Shown here piece by piece: positions 24,243-35,630 of a DNA stretch of 64,000 nt. The DNA lies in NCBI GenBank assembly GCA_033296885.1, contig MU863953.1:1-64000 (forward strand). The letters run 5' to 3'. A model generated the notes under the pieces. It saw nothing but the letters and a program-made list of their open reading frames with translations, was not told the DNA's origin and did no database searches. The stretch comes from Triangularia verruculosa. Lineage: Eukaryota > Ascomycota > Sordariomycetes > Sordariales > Podosporaceae. Both the position numbers and the translations under genes were made by a program. Every line of letters begins with the position of its first letter. Positions within the stretch are counted from its first letter, which is position 1.

Positions 24243-25514
24243 ATGCCACGCCTCCATTATGATCTGAGCATTCCATTCCTTCCTCTGCTAATGTCAGTAG
24301 TTATCCTCAGAATGAACAGCGAATATGCATCAACCGTCACCAAAGTGACTACAACAAGAGCTCCAAGCGAAGCCCGATCCAAACCCCATCATGTTTTCTC
24401 ATCCGATGGCACAAAGACGCAACGGTTTCGCAACATTCATCCATCATGGGACAGCCACTACGACGGCTCCATTTTCCCCATCCTATTCCGCGTTCTCTGG
24501 ATGAAAGTGACGGGCAACCTCCCAACGCTGGACACGTCCTCGCACACTATTCCGATCCAGAAAACATCCTTCCTAGCAAGTCGACATACCCCGAGCGGCA
24601 AGCTACGCGCTACTTGGCTAGGCCACGCCTGCTATTACCTCGAGTTCCCATCCGGAATCCGTGTCCTCTTCGACCCAGTCTTCGAAGACCACTGCGCGCC
24701 AACCTTCTTCGGCGGCCTCCTCGGCCTTGGACCGAAGCGCTATACCTCTCCCCCCTGTGCCATCTCCGACCTCCCCGCCGTCGACGCCGTCGTCATCTCC
24801 CACTCGCATTACGATCACTTGTCTGCGCCAAGCATCCAAAAGATCAAGAAACACCATCCAAACGCGCATTACTTCGTTGGCTTGGGTTTAGGGAAATGGT
24901 TCACAAAAACGGGGAGGATCGACAGTGGCAAGGTGACAGAAATGGACTGGTGGGACGACGTAGACTTGACACTCGATAACGCGGCGGGACAGTCCATCAT
25001 GCAAGCTAGGATCTCCTGCCTCCCGGCTCAGCACTCCTCCGGTCGGACACCCTTCGACAAGGTCACTACCCTCTGGTGCTCCTGGGCTGTCTCTTCAGGC
25101 GAAAAGTCGGCGTACTTTGCCGGGGACACTGGTTATCGCGCTCTGTCATTGTCGAATCCAATCAAGCCCTCCGCTGATGGGATACCGTACTCGAGCGTGA
25201 ACCACCTGCCAGTTTGTCCGAGTTTTGCACAGATCGGTTCGTTGAGGGGCCCGTTCGATGTGGGGTTGATACCGATTGGCGCGTATAAACCGAGGCAGTA
25301 CATGAGCTGTGTGCACTCGTCGCCCGAGGATGCGGTGCAGATATTTAGGGATACGAGGTGTGAGAGGGGACTGGAGATGCACTGGGGCACGTGGGCTTTG
25401 ACGTTTGAGGAGGTGGATGAGCCGCCTAGGTTGTTGAGAGAGGCGCTGAGGGATCGGGGGATGGAGGAGGGGGTGTTTGGGGTTGTTGGGATTGGGAAGA
25501 CGGGGGAGTTTTAG
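24243..25514 (+). CDS. NAPE-PLD-like metallo-beta-lactamase-fold phospholipase
   Basis: Single-exon frame of 423 residues from the ATG at 24243; the longer frame begins at a TTG and is not used. A hydrophobic segment near the N-terminus (LSIPFLPLLMSVVIL) may be a membrane anchor. The catalytic domain reads LRATWLGHACYYLEFPSG, LFDPVFEDHCAPTFF, and VVISHSHYDHLSAPS. The last holds the di-zinc H-x-H-x-D-H motif at about residue 186. YFAGDTGY and the C-terminal MHWGTWALTFE supply further ligands. This order is that of N-acyl-phosphatidylethanolamine-hydrolysing phospholipase D, which releases N-acylethanolamines from membrane lipid. Length is close to the family norm. Activity on NAPE in this fungus is inferred from family alone. 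Confidence 0.85.
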   Translation: MPRLHYDLSIPFLPLLMSVVILRMNSEYASTVTKVTTTRAPSEARSKPHHVFSSDGTKTQRFRNIHPSWDSHYDGSIFPILFRVLWMKVTGNLPTLDTSSHTIPIQKTSFLASRHTPSGKLRATWLGHACYYLEFPSGIRVLFDPVFEDHCAPTFFGGLLGLGPKRYTSPPCAISDLPAVDAVVISHSHYDHLSAPSIQKIKKHHPNAHYFVGLGLGKWFTKTGRIDSGKVTEMDWWDDVDLTLDNAAGQSIMQARISCLPAQHSSGRTPFDKVTTLWCSWAVSSGEKSAYFAGDTGYRALSLSNPIKPSADGIPYSSVNHLPVCPSFAQIGSLRGPFDVGLIPIGAYKPRQYMSCVHSSPEDAVQIFRDTRCERGLEMHWGTWALTFEEVDEPPRLLREALRDRGMEEGVFGVVGIGKTGEF

Positions 25515-26043
25515 TCGGGTAGTTTGTCACTACCTACCTAAGGGTACCTAGGTTTGGCTATTGCCAGAGAAGCGTGCAGATGTAGTGTCTTGTACATTGT
25601 TTGTGGCGTCTGAGGCGTGCGCCAAACTGGGTGCTCTAGTGGCATGTATACCTTAGGTAGTACGACTACTGTCTATACAACTAGGCGAATAGCTTTCGGC
25701 GTGTCAAGATGGTATTTTTCGCTTTTCATTCGATTTTCAGCTAAGATCATAGGTAGGTTACCACCACCCTCTCAGGTATTCTCGCGCGTTTGTCACAACT
25801 GTGTGTTCTCATTGAGCACAGTGGTTGGTGCTTTAGGCTACCTTACCTCATTCCCCGGTGAGTCAGTTGGCGTTTGTCATGCCAATCATGCTCCAAGTTA
25901 CTGGGGACTTTTGTTGCCTTCCATGTGGCCGCACTGCTTTTTGATTGGGACAGAGTCGAGGTCCCACAACCAACAGCAATTCACAGCTGATCGTTTTTTT
26001 TTTCCAAAATTCACCAGACTCCAAAACCGCCCTGAGAGCCGCA
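25515..26043. other. Intergenic with several TACCTACC/AGGTAGG motifs
   Basis: Contains TACCTACCTAAGGGTACCTAGG at 25531-25552, CCTTAGGTAG at 25651 and ATAGGTAGGTTA near 25750. An upstream frame here (25617-26117) ends in the intron of the next gene and is not coding. Confidence 0.4.
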
Positions 26044-27239
26044 ATGTCAACGAAATCTGGCAGCAGGTAAGTACACTCTCCATTCTGTTGAATCAAGCCA
26101 AGTCGCTACCTAACTAAACAAGCTCATCGGGGGGAGCACAAGGGCCACCAAAATACACCCGGTTCCCGTACCAGCCCCAGACCGAACACAACCTCAATGT
26201 GACGTGGAGCAATCACGACGACATACATCTGGGGTCGTCAGCTATTACTATCACAAGACGATGTACCGGCGGCACCCTGTCACCAGTTGTAGAAATAGAC
26301 TTCCCCGGGGCCGCATCTGGCAACAAAACAGCCGCCATCCTCAAGCTTTTCGATCGCCGACACCCTCCCACATTTCGCGACGGTGTAACAGGACTTCGAC
26401 CCCATCGCCTCGAAGACGATCTGGCTTGGGAGGATTTTGTGCGGCAAGACAAACTGGATCCTTTCATGGACGAAATAAGTCGCTCCCTCAAGGAGAATGT
26501 GCCGTGGTCGCCAGACTATGAGCTTTCTGACGAAGAGCCGCAATCGCAAGAAAGTCTGGGCAGATATGAAGCTGGCTTATATCGCACGGCCATGGAGTAC
26601 TTTGAATGCGAGACGAGGACGTATGAACAATTGAAGGATTTACAGGGGATATGCATTCCAAGGCTGTATGCCCACGTCTTTCTCGACGCTCCGACGATCG
26701 ATCCGGCGCTAGCTGGACGACCCGAGTTCAGGATCTATGGTATTCTGATTGAGCCCATTCGAGGCTTCGTTTTGAGTAAACTTCCAAACCTGCCTGATGA
26801 GGAAGCACCGCCAAGAGACCTGTGGAGGAATATTGTTCAAGACGCCGTACACTCCGCGAACGGGATCAACAAGCGGGGCGTGGTCATGCATGACTGCAGA
26901 GCTGGCAACGTTTTGGTTGAAGTAAATACAAATCGGGTTGTCCTCCAGGACTTTGCTCAGTGCAGCTTTCGGGATGAACTGGAGGCACAGTTTGCAGAAG
27001 AAGAAGCGGCTGGGGATGACGACAACGGAGAGAATGGGGAGGAGGGAAACCAGGACAAACTGAGCGACGGGATGCCTCGCAGTTATGAGGAATACGTCAG
27101 GTCTAAGGGAAATCCGTTTGCGATTGGCCTCCCGCTGACCAACAAGATTCTTCGGAAGACTGGAGTTAATTTGCGTGACAAGATTCGGTATTTCCGGCTG
27201 GAGGAGGAGGCGGACAATTCAAAAATCATTTGGGGATGA
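26044..27239 (+). CDS. Kinase-fold protein without DFG (probable pseudokinase)
   Basis: A 23-nt first exon (26044-26066) encodes MSTKSGS and splices over a 56-nt GTAAGT intron to exon 26123-27239. The total is 379 residues and the frames fit exactly. A catalytic-loop-like sequence HDCRAGNVLV sits near residue 262, with Asp and Asn in the expected places. Where DFG should follow, the protein reads LQDFAQCS. No clear glycine-rich loop is seen, although AAILKLFDRR could place the usual lysine. Such fungal kinase-like proteins are frequent and mostly unstudied. The region near residues 290-315 is acidic and low complexity. It could bind nucleotide or be a scaffold; catalysis is doubtful. Confidence 0.75.
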
Positions 27240-27644
27240 CGGTAGTCCTAGGTATACATGTCCAAACCCTCTAGAAACCATCTCGTGTTTCAATTGAACT
27301 GGTTGCCTCTTGAAGCAACATTACACAGCATCATGCACGGCTTACAGAGGCTGTCCTCGACCACAGGTGGCAGAATACCTATACCTATGGGAAGACTTCT
27401 TGAGCTGATGCCTGGAGAGAGGCAGTATGTATGGACCATGTGTTGCCGATCTACCCCACAATTTAGCATCACCAGGCATAGGTGGTAGCCTGCTTGTAAC
27501 ACCACACTTCTTCACGGGCAGCTTGCGAGTGGTCCGCGCATTGACTCGGCCACTGGGTTGTCACTAGTATATAATGTCCGTTCTTGTGTGTTTCTCCTTC
27601 TCAGCAATTCAACCTGGACATCACGACCCGTCTCGCTAGAAACC
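27240..27644. other. Intergenic with TATA box before the AAA gene
   Basis: TATATAAT at 27568-27575 lies about 70 bases upstream of the AAA gene ATG and is followed by a pyrimidine-rich leader. No gene is seen in the rest. Confidence 0.45.
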
Positions 27645-29522
27645 ATGGCTCAATCAGCAGAATCGATAGACCCGTCGGCGGTCGTCAACCGCTATCGCGT
27701 GTTTGACAGATGGTAAGAACCAAATCATGGCTTTTCTTGTTTACTACCTTCAAATGATCTAACCAACCACGACTACCATAGGATCAAGAGCGGCACTTCG
27801 AACCGCACGGATATCTTCCTGCACACGCAACAAATGCTCAAAGAAATCCACCCAGACCACCACATCACCAGAGTGCAACCAGGCGGCCAGATGGACCTCC
27901 TCGGCTATGCCGAAGCAGGTCATGCCGTCGCCGTACAAGACAACTACAACCCCCCCGGCAGCAATGACGTGCCCACTCACAACGTTCCCGGTTTCTACCA
28001 CGACACCCACCGTGCGTACCAAGCCAGCCCCAAGCCCTTCGAGAAGCCAGGCGGCACTCTGAGCGACAAAATCTACTTCGGCCGCTGGCTGTACACCTGG
28101 GAGAACATAACCTTCCTCTTGTACAAAGTCGTCGTCCAGGACTACCAAATCGGCGAGGACCCCATGCTCTACATCCTCGCCCCCAACACCCCCGAGCGAA
28201 TCGACAAACTCGGCCACCACCTCGACACCGACACGCTGCTTTTAGCAGCAGGCGACTGGTCATGCGCCCTGCACGACGAGATCTACGTCTTCGACAACGG
28301 CAACTGGAGCAAGGACGCGGTCCTGTGGCAGAGCGTCCAGGGCGCCTCGTGGGACGACGTGATCCTCGAACCCGCCATGAAAGAAGCCCTGATGAACGAC
28401 GTCATTGGCTTTTTCGACACGAGGGACGTCTACCAGGACCTTGGTCTGATGTGGAAGAGGGGTATCATCCTCCATGGTCTTCCCGGAAACGGTAAAACCG
28501 CCTCGATCAAGGCCCTCATCAACTCCCTCGAAGCTCGAGGACGCGAGGAGGGGTCCAAGAGGATCCCTAGTTTGTACGTCAAAGCGTTTGACAGCTGCAA
28601 CGGAGGGAAGTGGTCGATCCGGTACATTTTTGAACACGCGAGGAAGATGGCGCCCTGCGTGTTGATCTTTGAGGATTTGGACACGCTGGTGCTGGATGAA
28701 TACCGGAGTTATTTCCTGAACGAGGTTGACGGGCTGGAGTCGAACGAGGGGATTCTGATGATTGGGAGCACGAATCACCTGTCCAGCCTTGACCCTTCGA
28801 TTGCGAACAGGCCGAGTCGGTTCGACAGGAAGTACCACTTCAAGCTGCCGGATCAGGAGACGAGGGAGAGGTATGCTGAGTACTGGAGGAAGAAGCTGGA
28901 GAACAAGCCGATTGTGGCGGATAAATTCGAGGATGGGATTACCGATGTTGTCGCGCAGGTGACGGAGGGGTTCAGCTTTGCGTATATGAGGGAGCTGTTC
29001 ATGTCGTCGCTTTTGGCGCTGGTGAGGGGGTTCAATCCGGATGAGCCTCAGGAGGATCCGGTGGAGGGGGATGAAGGGTCTTCTACTGCTGGGGATGGTG
29101 TGATTGTTGATAAGCCGGGCACCGCTGGAGATGAGAACAACGAGAGCACGGGAGACAACACGAAAGAGAACAAGGGGAAGGAGGAGGCCAGTGAGGAAAA
29201 GAAACAGAAGGCCAAGCCGAAGCGTGTGTTCCCCGTGGTGGACGTTCCTGAGAATCTGAAGAACAATCTTCTGCTCAAGATCATGTTATTCGAGGCCAAG
29301 ATCTTGTTTGACGAGATGGATCGCGACGATGATGAGCCGAAGGAAAAGAGAGGCAACAGTGCTGAACCAGCAGGAAGGATGCTGGTTCAGGTTAGGCGCG
29401 GCCAGCCTGCTCTACGGATGAGACTGAAGGGGATCCCAGATATGGTTCGCGCAGCTGATTATTCCGAGCAACTGAGGCTTCTCAGAGTGGCGAATGAAAT
29501 GCGTCAAGTCAAGACTGGGTGA
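27645..29522 (+). CDS. AAA+ ATPase, fungal cytosolic type
   Basis: Exons 27645-27712 and 27782-29522 (69-nt intron, GTAAGA donor) give 602 residues. Walker A is GLPGNGKT at about 254-261, Walker B is CVLIFEDLDTL near 316, and IGSTNHLSSLDP is sensor 1. NRPSRFDRKYHFKLPD then carries the arginine-finger region. The 230-residue N-terminal part is typical of fungal AAA proteins that resemble BCS1 or proteasomal ATPases only in the AAA core. The C-terminal 130 residues contain a long Glu/Lys/Gly/Asp low-complexity linker (about 29050-29215) and a final helical piece. No transmembrane helix or mitochondrial presequence is obvious, so a BCS1-like import role is unlikely. It probably remodels protein complexes; the target is unknown. 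Confidence 0.85.
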
Positions 29523-30616
29523 ATTTCATCTCGGCTTACCGCAATAAGGCCTCGGCTTGGCTTGAAGCCATCACGATTCATCCCATCCCACTGGCTTGCA
29601 AGCCTTCGATCTTGGATTGGCTCAGGGAAAAATACGGTGGACTTGACTTGGCTCAACTACCCATCTTACAAGCCGAAGCAAGCCTGTCTCATTTCATTCG
29701 CCACCCTGAGGCTTCTTGGTATGGAAGTTTTAGCTTATCAGCATAAGACTGACAGATTTGGTTTGGTTTCACGAGGACGTATATACATGGGAGTTTATGG
29801 AAGTCTTTTAACGATGTTTACCTGAGCAAAGAGATGGTCTGGAAAGTAAAGATTGGCACGCATACATAGGTTTGAGAATCTATCAAGTAACAAAATCTAG
29901 TTGCCCCAACAACACATCTGAATCATGCACATACTAGCCCATGAGGCCGTCAAGCCGATCTGCGGCCAACCGAGCCATAGCCACCGGCAGTAGATACTAG
30001 ACTAGGCGTAAGCACGCGGTAGATAACCTCAGACTCAGAAAAGACAAAACCGTGATGAAGGAATGGCCACATGCCGACAATCAGGGTCCGCAAACTCTGT
30101 CCAAAAACTCAGAACACCACAGTTTTCAGCCCTCAACGAACATGAGACGATCAAAAAGAACTGACATCTCCATGATTTTCGGCCGGGCCGTCCAATGTCT
30201 GCTACGGACCAAAACGGCCGAAGTCCGCCAATAAAAAGGCACTTTTGCGCCACTCAATGTTCTGTTCAGCTTGGGCTATCGCGATCTAGATCGAGGAGAC
30301 CAACCCCTGTCCAGTCACTGTACTGGAGCTGAAAGTGATATTGACCCACTCACCCGGTCTCGACCTCACATTCACATTGGTGCGTCATCACAAAAGCCAC
30401 TGCATGATAGGGCTAGCTGCCTGATAGAACCATGCGCGATTCCATATCTGGACGTCCAGCGCTTGAGGGGCAAGCTGAGAAGCATTATCGTCCAACATCA
30501 TCATGAAGGCTTAAATACTTCACTCTCCTGTGAGAGTCCATTTGCGTGATCCCATTGTCTGACTTACCATCATTCTTTGTAATTTTGTGTTCGTTAGGGT
30601 ATTCCAACACATCAAG
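29523..30616. other. Intergenic, no gene seen
   Basis: About 1.1 kb between two plus-strand genes. Frames of 60-92 codons look random. AT-rich 3' sequence follows the AAA gene. Confidence 0.4.
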
Positions 30617-32532
30617 ATGGGCGGCTTCATGCCCTTCTTCCCCACGGACAGCGACTTCCGGCAGAGCGGGTTCAAAGACACGACTCTGACACCCGCGCCC
30701 AAGAGGATTATCATCTGCTGCGATGGCACCTGGCAGTCGTCAGTCACCAACACCACAAACATCCCCTCCAACATCACCCGGATAGCGCGCTACTTGGCCA
30801 AGGTCGGCCGAGATGGAGAGCAGCCGATGAAGGAGTGGCAGCAGGTTGTGTACTACGACGCCGGCATCGGGACTGCCGTGGGCATGCTGGAGTCTGCTCG
30901 ACAGGGAAACACCGGGTCGGGCTTTGTCGGCAACGTCATTGAGGCGTACAACTTCATCGTGAACAACTACAACCTCGGCGACCAGATCTTCTGCCTCGGA
31001 TTTTCCCGCGGAGCGTACACAGCCCGGGCCGTTGCTGGGCTCGTCACGGACATTGGCGTCATCCAGCCTAGGGACATGCAGGATTTTGCCGAGCTGTACA
31101 ATGTCTACCAGGCCCATAGCGACAACATTCTTTTCCGGAAGAGTAAGGCCTGGCGCGAATGGGTTGAAGGGAAACGGCACTTTGATCCGAACCAAAAGGG
31201 TCTGCCCAAGGGCTGGAAGCAGGCGCCCTCGGCCTGGGAGAAGAGGCCTCATGGGGCTCCTCCAGAGACGACAAGATGGGTCGAAGCTGTCGCTGTTTTC
31301 GACACGGTTGGGAGTCTTGGTATCCCGTAGTTTGAAGGCTTGATCATGAGCGGCGTGGCATGGCTGATGAGCTGGGCAGTGACAGTGGAGAAGTTTGGTT
31401 TCCACAACGTGACGCTGAGCCCCTATGTCAAGAATGCCTATCAAGCTCTCGCACTGGACGAGCACCGGAAGCCCTTTGATCCAGCTCTGTGGCATCTGCC
31501 GCCCCCTACTGTGCGGCCTGCTGCTGGAAGTAATGTGGCGGAATTGAAACAGAGATGGAGGGAGCTTCGGGACATGGATGATGCCACTGAGGAGCAGCTG
31601 GTCGAGGCGTGGGAGAACCTCGTTGCCGCTGAGATGTATGAAGAGTTGAGCAAGCGCGGTGCTGAGCCGAACCTCCGCCAAGTCTGGTTCCCGGGTGTCC
31701 ATGTGAACATGGGAGGCGGGAGTAAGGACACATTGGAGCAGAGGAGAGGTGATTTTGAACGTAAGCTCAAGGCGGCCCCCCTGGTGCGGGTGTTTGAAGC
31801 TATGCTGACCAGCGTGTAGAAATCGCCATGATAACGCTGATGTGGATGATTGAGCAGCTGACGCCACACCTCCACTTCGACACCAGCGCATTCGATATGC
31901 TAACGGATCGCTTCATGGTAATCCGGCCAGCCGTCGACGACCTTATCAAGTGCGATAGGCAGGATCATTGGCTCATCAAAAAGATCAACGCTCTCAAGGC
32001 CAAAGACACCAATGGCGATGCTTGGAAGGCGATTGATGACGGCTTAACCTGGGCCAGGAACCTCGCAGCTGAAGCGCTCATGGGCTGGGCGACGGGTCCG
32101 ATTATTGATACGTATGAGGGCGGCTGGATCAAGAAGGCGACAGGGTCAAAATACCGAACCCCAGGGGAGTACAAGGAATCCCAGGCTGGCAAGACCAACG
32201 AGGAGATTCACCCAACAGTCAAGTACAGAATGGACCGTCTCAGCACTGAAGGCGAAGGCTATGACCCAGTCTCGCTCAGGGGCTTTAAGCGGCAAAAGAC
32301 GGTCGTGTCACAAAGACAAGCTGATGGGAGCGTAAAGGAAGTTGTTGGTTACGAATGGGTCAAGAATAACGTCCGGATTCCTGAGTACAAAATCGCCGGT
32401 CCCTTCGACATGGATCGGGCAAACTTCGAGCGGGCCTGTGTTGTGACGGAGTCGGCATCGGAATGGTTGGGCAAACTGGACAAGGAGCTGGGGGTCGATT
32501 CGTGGGAGGCGAGAGGTCTGGACAAGTCTTGA
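30617..32532 (+). CDS. DUF2235 (Tle1-like) alpha/beta hydrolase, interrupted by an in-frame TAG
   Basis: The frame starts at the ATG at 30617. IIICCDGTWQSS at about residue 30 and FCLGFSRGAYTARAVAGL near 128 (nucleophile elbow G-x-S-x-G) are the DUF2235 landmarks. VFDTVGSLGIP and QALALDEHRKPFDP follow in the usual order. A clean intron lies at 31761-31819 (GTAAGC donor, CTGAC branch, TAG acceptor). At 31328-31330 an in-frame TAG follows VGSLGIP, and the same frame stays open on both sides. Either it is a nonsense mutation (CAG to TAG), or a 66-nt in-frame intron at 31320-31385 with a weak GTATCC donor removes it. DUF2235 is the catalytic domain of the bacterial phospholipase Tle1; fungal members are common, uncharacterised and presumably lipolytic. 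Treat as possibly a pseudogene. Confidence 0.75.
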
Positions 32533-33285
32533 GAGGATACTGAAGAATTTACCAATGTGCAATTTTCTTATCAAGTTCTGGTGCCTGAAGTCGAGAGCCA
32601 ATAAGCTGCGTGGACAAAACCGTTGAACCATCAAACAGACATGCACTGCCAACCAATGCGCTGGCCACGTGACTTCGCGTCCACCCTCGCTTTTTTCAGC
32701 AGCAGGCGGTTGCTCAGTGTTTTTTGCTTTCGATCCGCGCCATTTTTGACGTTTTGCACCGCACAAACGAGCCCCACCTTTCATGTCATTGGAGCTGTCT
32801 GAAGCTGTCAGTCGAGAGCTGTCATTGTCACTCGAGTATAGCCAGAGTCTAGCGTCCTGTTGAGATGTAGGCTTTGCGCAGAAGAACAAATTTAATAACA
32901 GGGCCTCAGACTCATACTCTTGTCCCCCAATTTGAATCCCTCGTCTGTGTTTGCAAAGATCTGTGGGGGAACAAGAGTGGGCCCGTTGTGCCCGCGTGGC
33001 CAGTGGGAAGGGTTCTTGGGAGCTTGGTCCAATGGGCGTCTGTGCGCGGGCCCTCCCGCTAACGAACCCTGGGCCGCGGCGGGCGTCGCGCGAACCGCGT
33101 AACCACTGAACAACCGCTGGGACAAATCTCGCAATCCAATCCGACCTACCCAGCATCGACCACACCCCCCTCCCCTCGCTGTCCACTGCCGCTCCTTGCC
33201 CTGTCCGCCGTTGCCCAGCCTGCGTGAACTTGCTTTTTCTTTGCTACTGCCGCTGAACCACCACACACCCAGACCACATTGCGAT
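32533..33285. other. Intergenic and GC-rich leader of the Whi5-like gene
   Basis: The stretch around 33030-33110 is very GC-rich and is followed by a pyrimidine-rich leader. A 292-codon minus-strand frame (32308-33186) overlaps this and the preceding gene; I regard it as a shadow. Confidence 0.4.
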
Positions 33286-35106
33286 ATGGGCGAGGACTCG
33301 ACGTCGAATCCGCCTCGGGTCCACGGAGGACGTGTCGGGGACAAAGATTCCAAGACATTCCCGCTTTCGGCACCCGACCGAGGTGTCGACCACCTACACG
33401 GCAAAATGCAGCCTCAAAATGACACCCACCACCAAATACAACCCACCGCTGCAGGCCACGCACAAGGCGCCCCAGACGCGACACAGAACCAGACCCCAAC
33501 CACACGCGACCGACCAGCAGTCATGGCCGCCGCTGCTGACGACACGTCCCAGCAGCAGCAGGCAGCACCATATTATCCTCTTGCAACCTCCCAACCACAC
33601 CCCCTCACTGTCAACAACTACCGCCAGCCCACCCTCCAGCGTAGCGACTCGCAAGAGAGCAGTTCCACAATCATCACCGACCGCGTCTTTACCCCACCTG
33701 CGAGCGGCGGGGGAGTCAGTCCTGGCACCGGCAGCGCACACCAGTCAAGTCAAGGATCGTCACAGCTCCTTCAATTGTCCCAGATCGCTGCCGCCCAGGA
33801 AAGAATACCCGAGAACATGATGGACCCATACACCAACGGTGCCTCGTCGCGGAAGAGAATGGCTGATGGTGCCGTCAAGGACGTACGCGACAAGCAGGCT
33901 CTCATGTCACCAGGCCAAACACACCTCGGTGGCCATTCACGAAACCCGAGCGCCGTCAGTGTTGCTTCTACGACGGGAAGCCGTGTTGGAGAGGTGCATT
34001 GAATCCGGCACGAGCAACTGCTTCTGAGACAGGCATGCTAACCGGCCCTTTAGGTATCCGCTGAACTCAAGGCGCGCTTGTCGTATGCCATGGTCAAGGT
34101 CAACCGTGGCTGGCAAACCCACTCAATCGACGAAGTCGAAGATCTTGCTTCCAAGGCCGCGTCTCCAGCTTCCAGCAACTCGACGATACACCTCAGGAAC
34201 GGGGCGTCATCGAGTCCACAACTGTCTGGCGGATCACAGCGGGCTAGCAACAACACTACCCCTGCCACTGGCTTTACACAGCAATTACCAGGACGACTTG
34301 GAGATCCTTATGGGCGGGATTCCTTGCTGGTACCCTCTCGTGGAAGCTCCACATCTCCCGTGAAACATACTGCCCCAGGTCTGGCCCCTCCCGTGTCCAT
34401 TCAGCCGTCCCTGCATTCCATCCATCCCCGAAGGCACTCCAATCCGAGACTTACATCATCGCTGCTTTCAGCCTCGTATCAAGCCTCATCGTACCCAGGT
34501 CCTCTCAGCCCGGGCCAATTACCGGGTTACGCCAGTGCTTCGCAGCATCGGCCATCATTGGTAGACACCATGGGATTTTCGCCACATCAAAACAACGCTG
34601 AAAAAGACGCAATTGAGTCCCTCCTCTTCATGAGCAGTCCTGGAAACTCGGCCAATCTCAAGCACGCCTTCCCCTCGTCATCGCAGCCATTACCATCCGG
34701 ACACACGGGACCATCACGAACAGCGCTGCCCACAGGGAGAAGGACATTACCGAGCTCGAGACCCATGCACCACGCCCGGTCACAATCACAGGTCCAAAAA
34801 CGCGTGGGATTTGAGAAGCCAATCACCGAGATGGAGATTGACGAGCCACATGGAACACCCAGGGGGACTGCAAGAAGACGGATGAACGGGGTCCCCAGTG
34901 ATGGGGCACCTCCTCGAGTGAAGCACCTACCAGTTTCTGCAGGTCTCAGTTTATCATCGAAGCCTCCACGACCCGTTTTAGCCGACGCCGAAATTGATCG
35001 TATGCTGGAGGCTGCCGCAGCGGCTGCCGACTCAGATTCGGATAGCGAGATCCAATTACCCGTACGCAAGGCGCGCCGGGACGGCGCTCAACCTGTTGTA
35101 GCTTGA
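33286..35106 (+). CDS. Whi5/Nrm1-like G1 transcriptional repressor with GTB motif
   Basis: Exons 33286-33993 and 34054-35106 (60-nt intron, donor GTGCAT) give 586 residues. The only ordered element is at about residues 238-256, ELKARLSYAMVKVNRGWQ. This fits the GTB motif of the Whi5 family, by which budding-yeast Whi5 and Nrm1 bind the SBF/MBF transcription factors. The rest is disordered, rich in Ser, Pro, Gln and His, with many SP/TP sites (for example VFTPPASG, LSPGQ) as expected of a cyclin-CDK target. It would hold G1/S genes off in the nucleus until phosphorylated. The conserved motif starts just after the intron, which supports the splice. Confidence 0.75.
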
Positions 35107-35630
35107 GGTTGCTGTACATCTGTTCGATTTTCTGGTTTTGTCAGCCGGGGCACTATTATACCCGGAACGGGTTGAGCAAGTCGGTAGAATTGCTCCTCGA
35201 GCGATCATGGCCATGGCCTTTTTTGTCTTTTTTTGGAATATACGTTTCGATCATGGGTAGGGATGGCTTAACAAGCCATTGCAAGACAAAGGCTGCATAG
35301 GAGAGGTTTTGGAGCTGGCGTTTTTTGGTCGTGTGGGTTTTATGTGGTTTTTTTTTTTAGCTACAGAGCCTGATGGTTGAGCGAGCAGTTACTCCTCAAA
35401 TGAGTATCTGGGTGCTCTTTGTGCAAATCCACTGCTGCATTTGCTTCCATTTTTGAGCACATCTCGCCTTGTTACAGTTGTCGGTAGTTCTGGCTTGTGG
35501 GACGAAGGTCATGCAGTCGTCTTTTTAGTTGAGGTGTAAACGGCCACGGTACATCCATTTATGGTGGGAGGTAGGTTTGGAGTTTTCCACGGTAGATGTT
35601 GTATCTCCTGGCTAGGCTTATCGATTTCCA
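35107..35630. other. 3' region of the Whi5-like gene
   Basis: T-rich 3' UTR-like sequence including a run of about 11 T near 35349. No gene is seen. Confidence 0.4.

Noticed and set aside
30740..31891. 383-codon minus-strand frame
   Set aside because: Antisense shadow of the DUF2235 gene; the plus strand holds the family motifs.
32308..33186. 292-codon minus-strand frame
   Set aside because: It overlaps the DUF2235 3' end and the Whi5 leader, has low-complexity Arg/Gly/Ser composition, and no splice or motif support.
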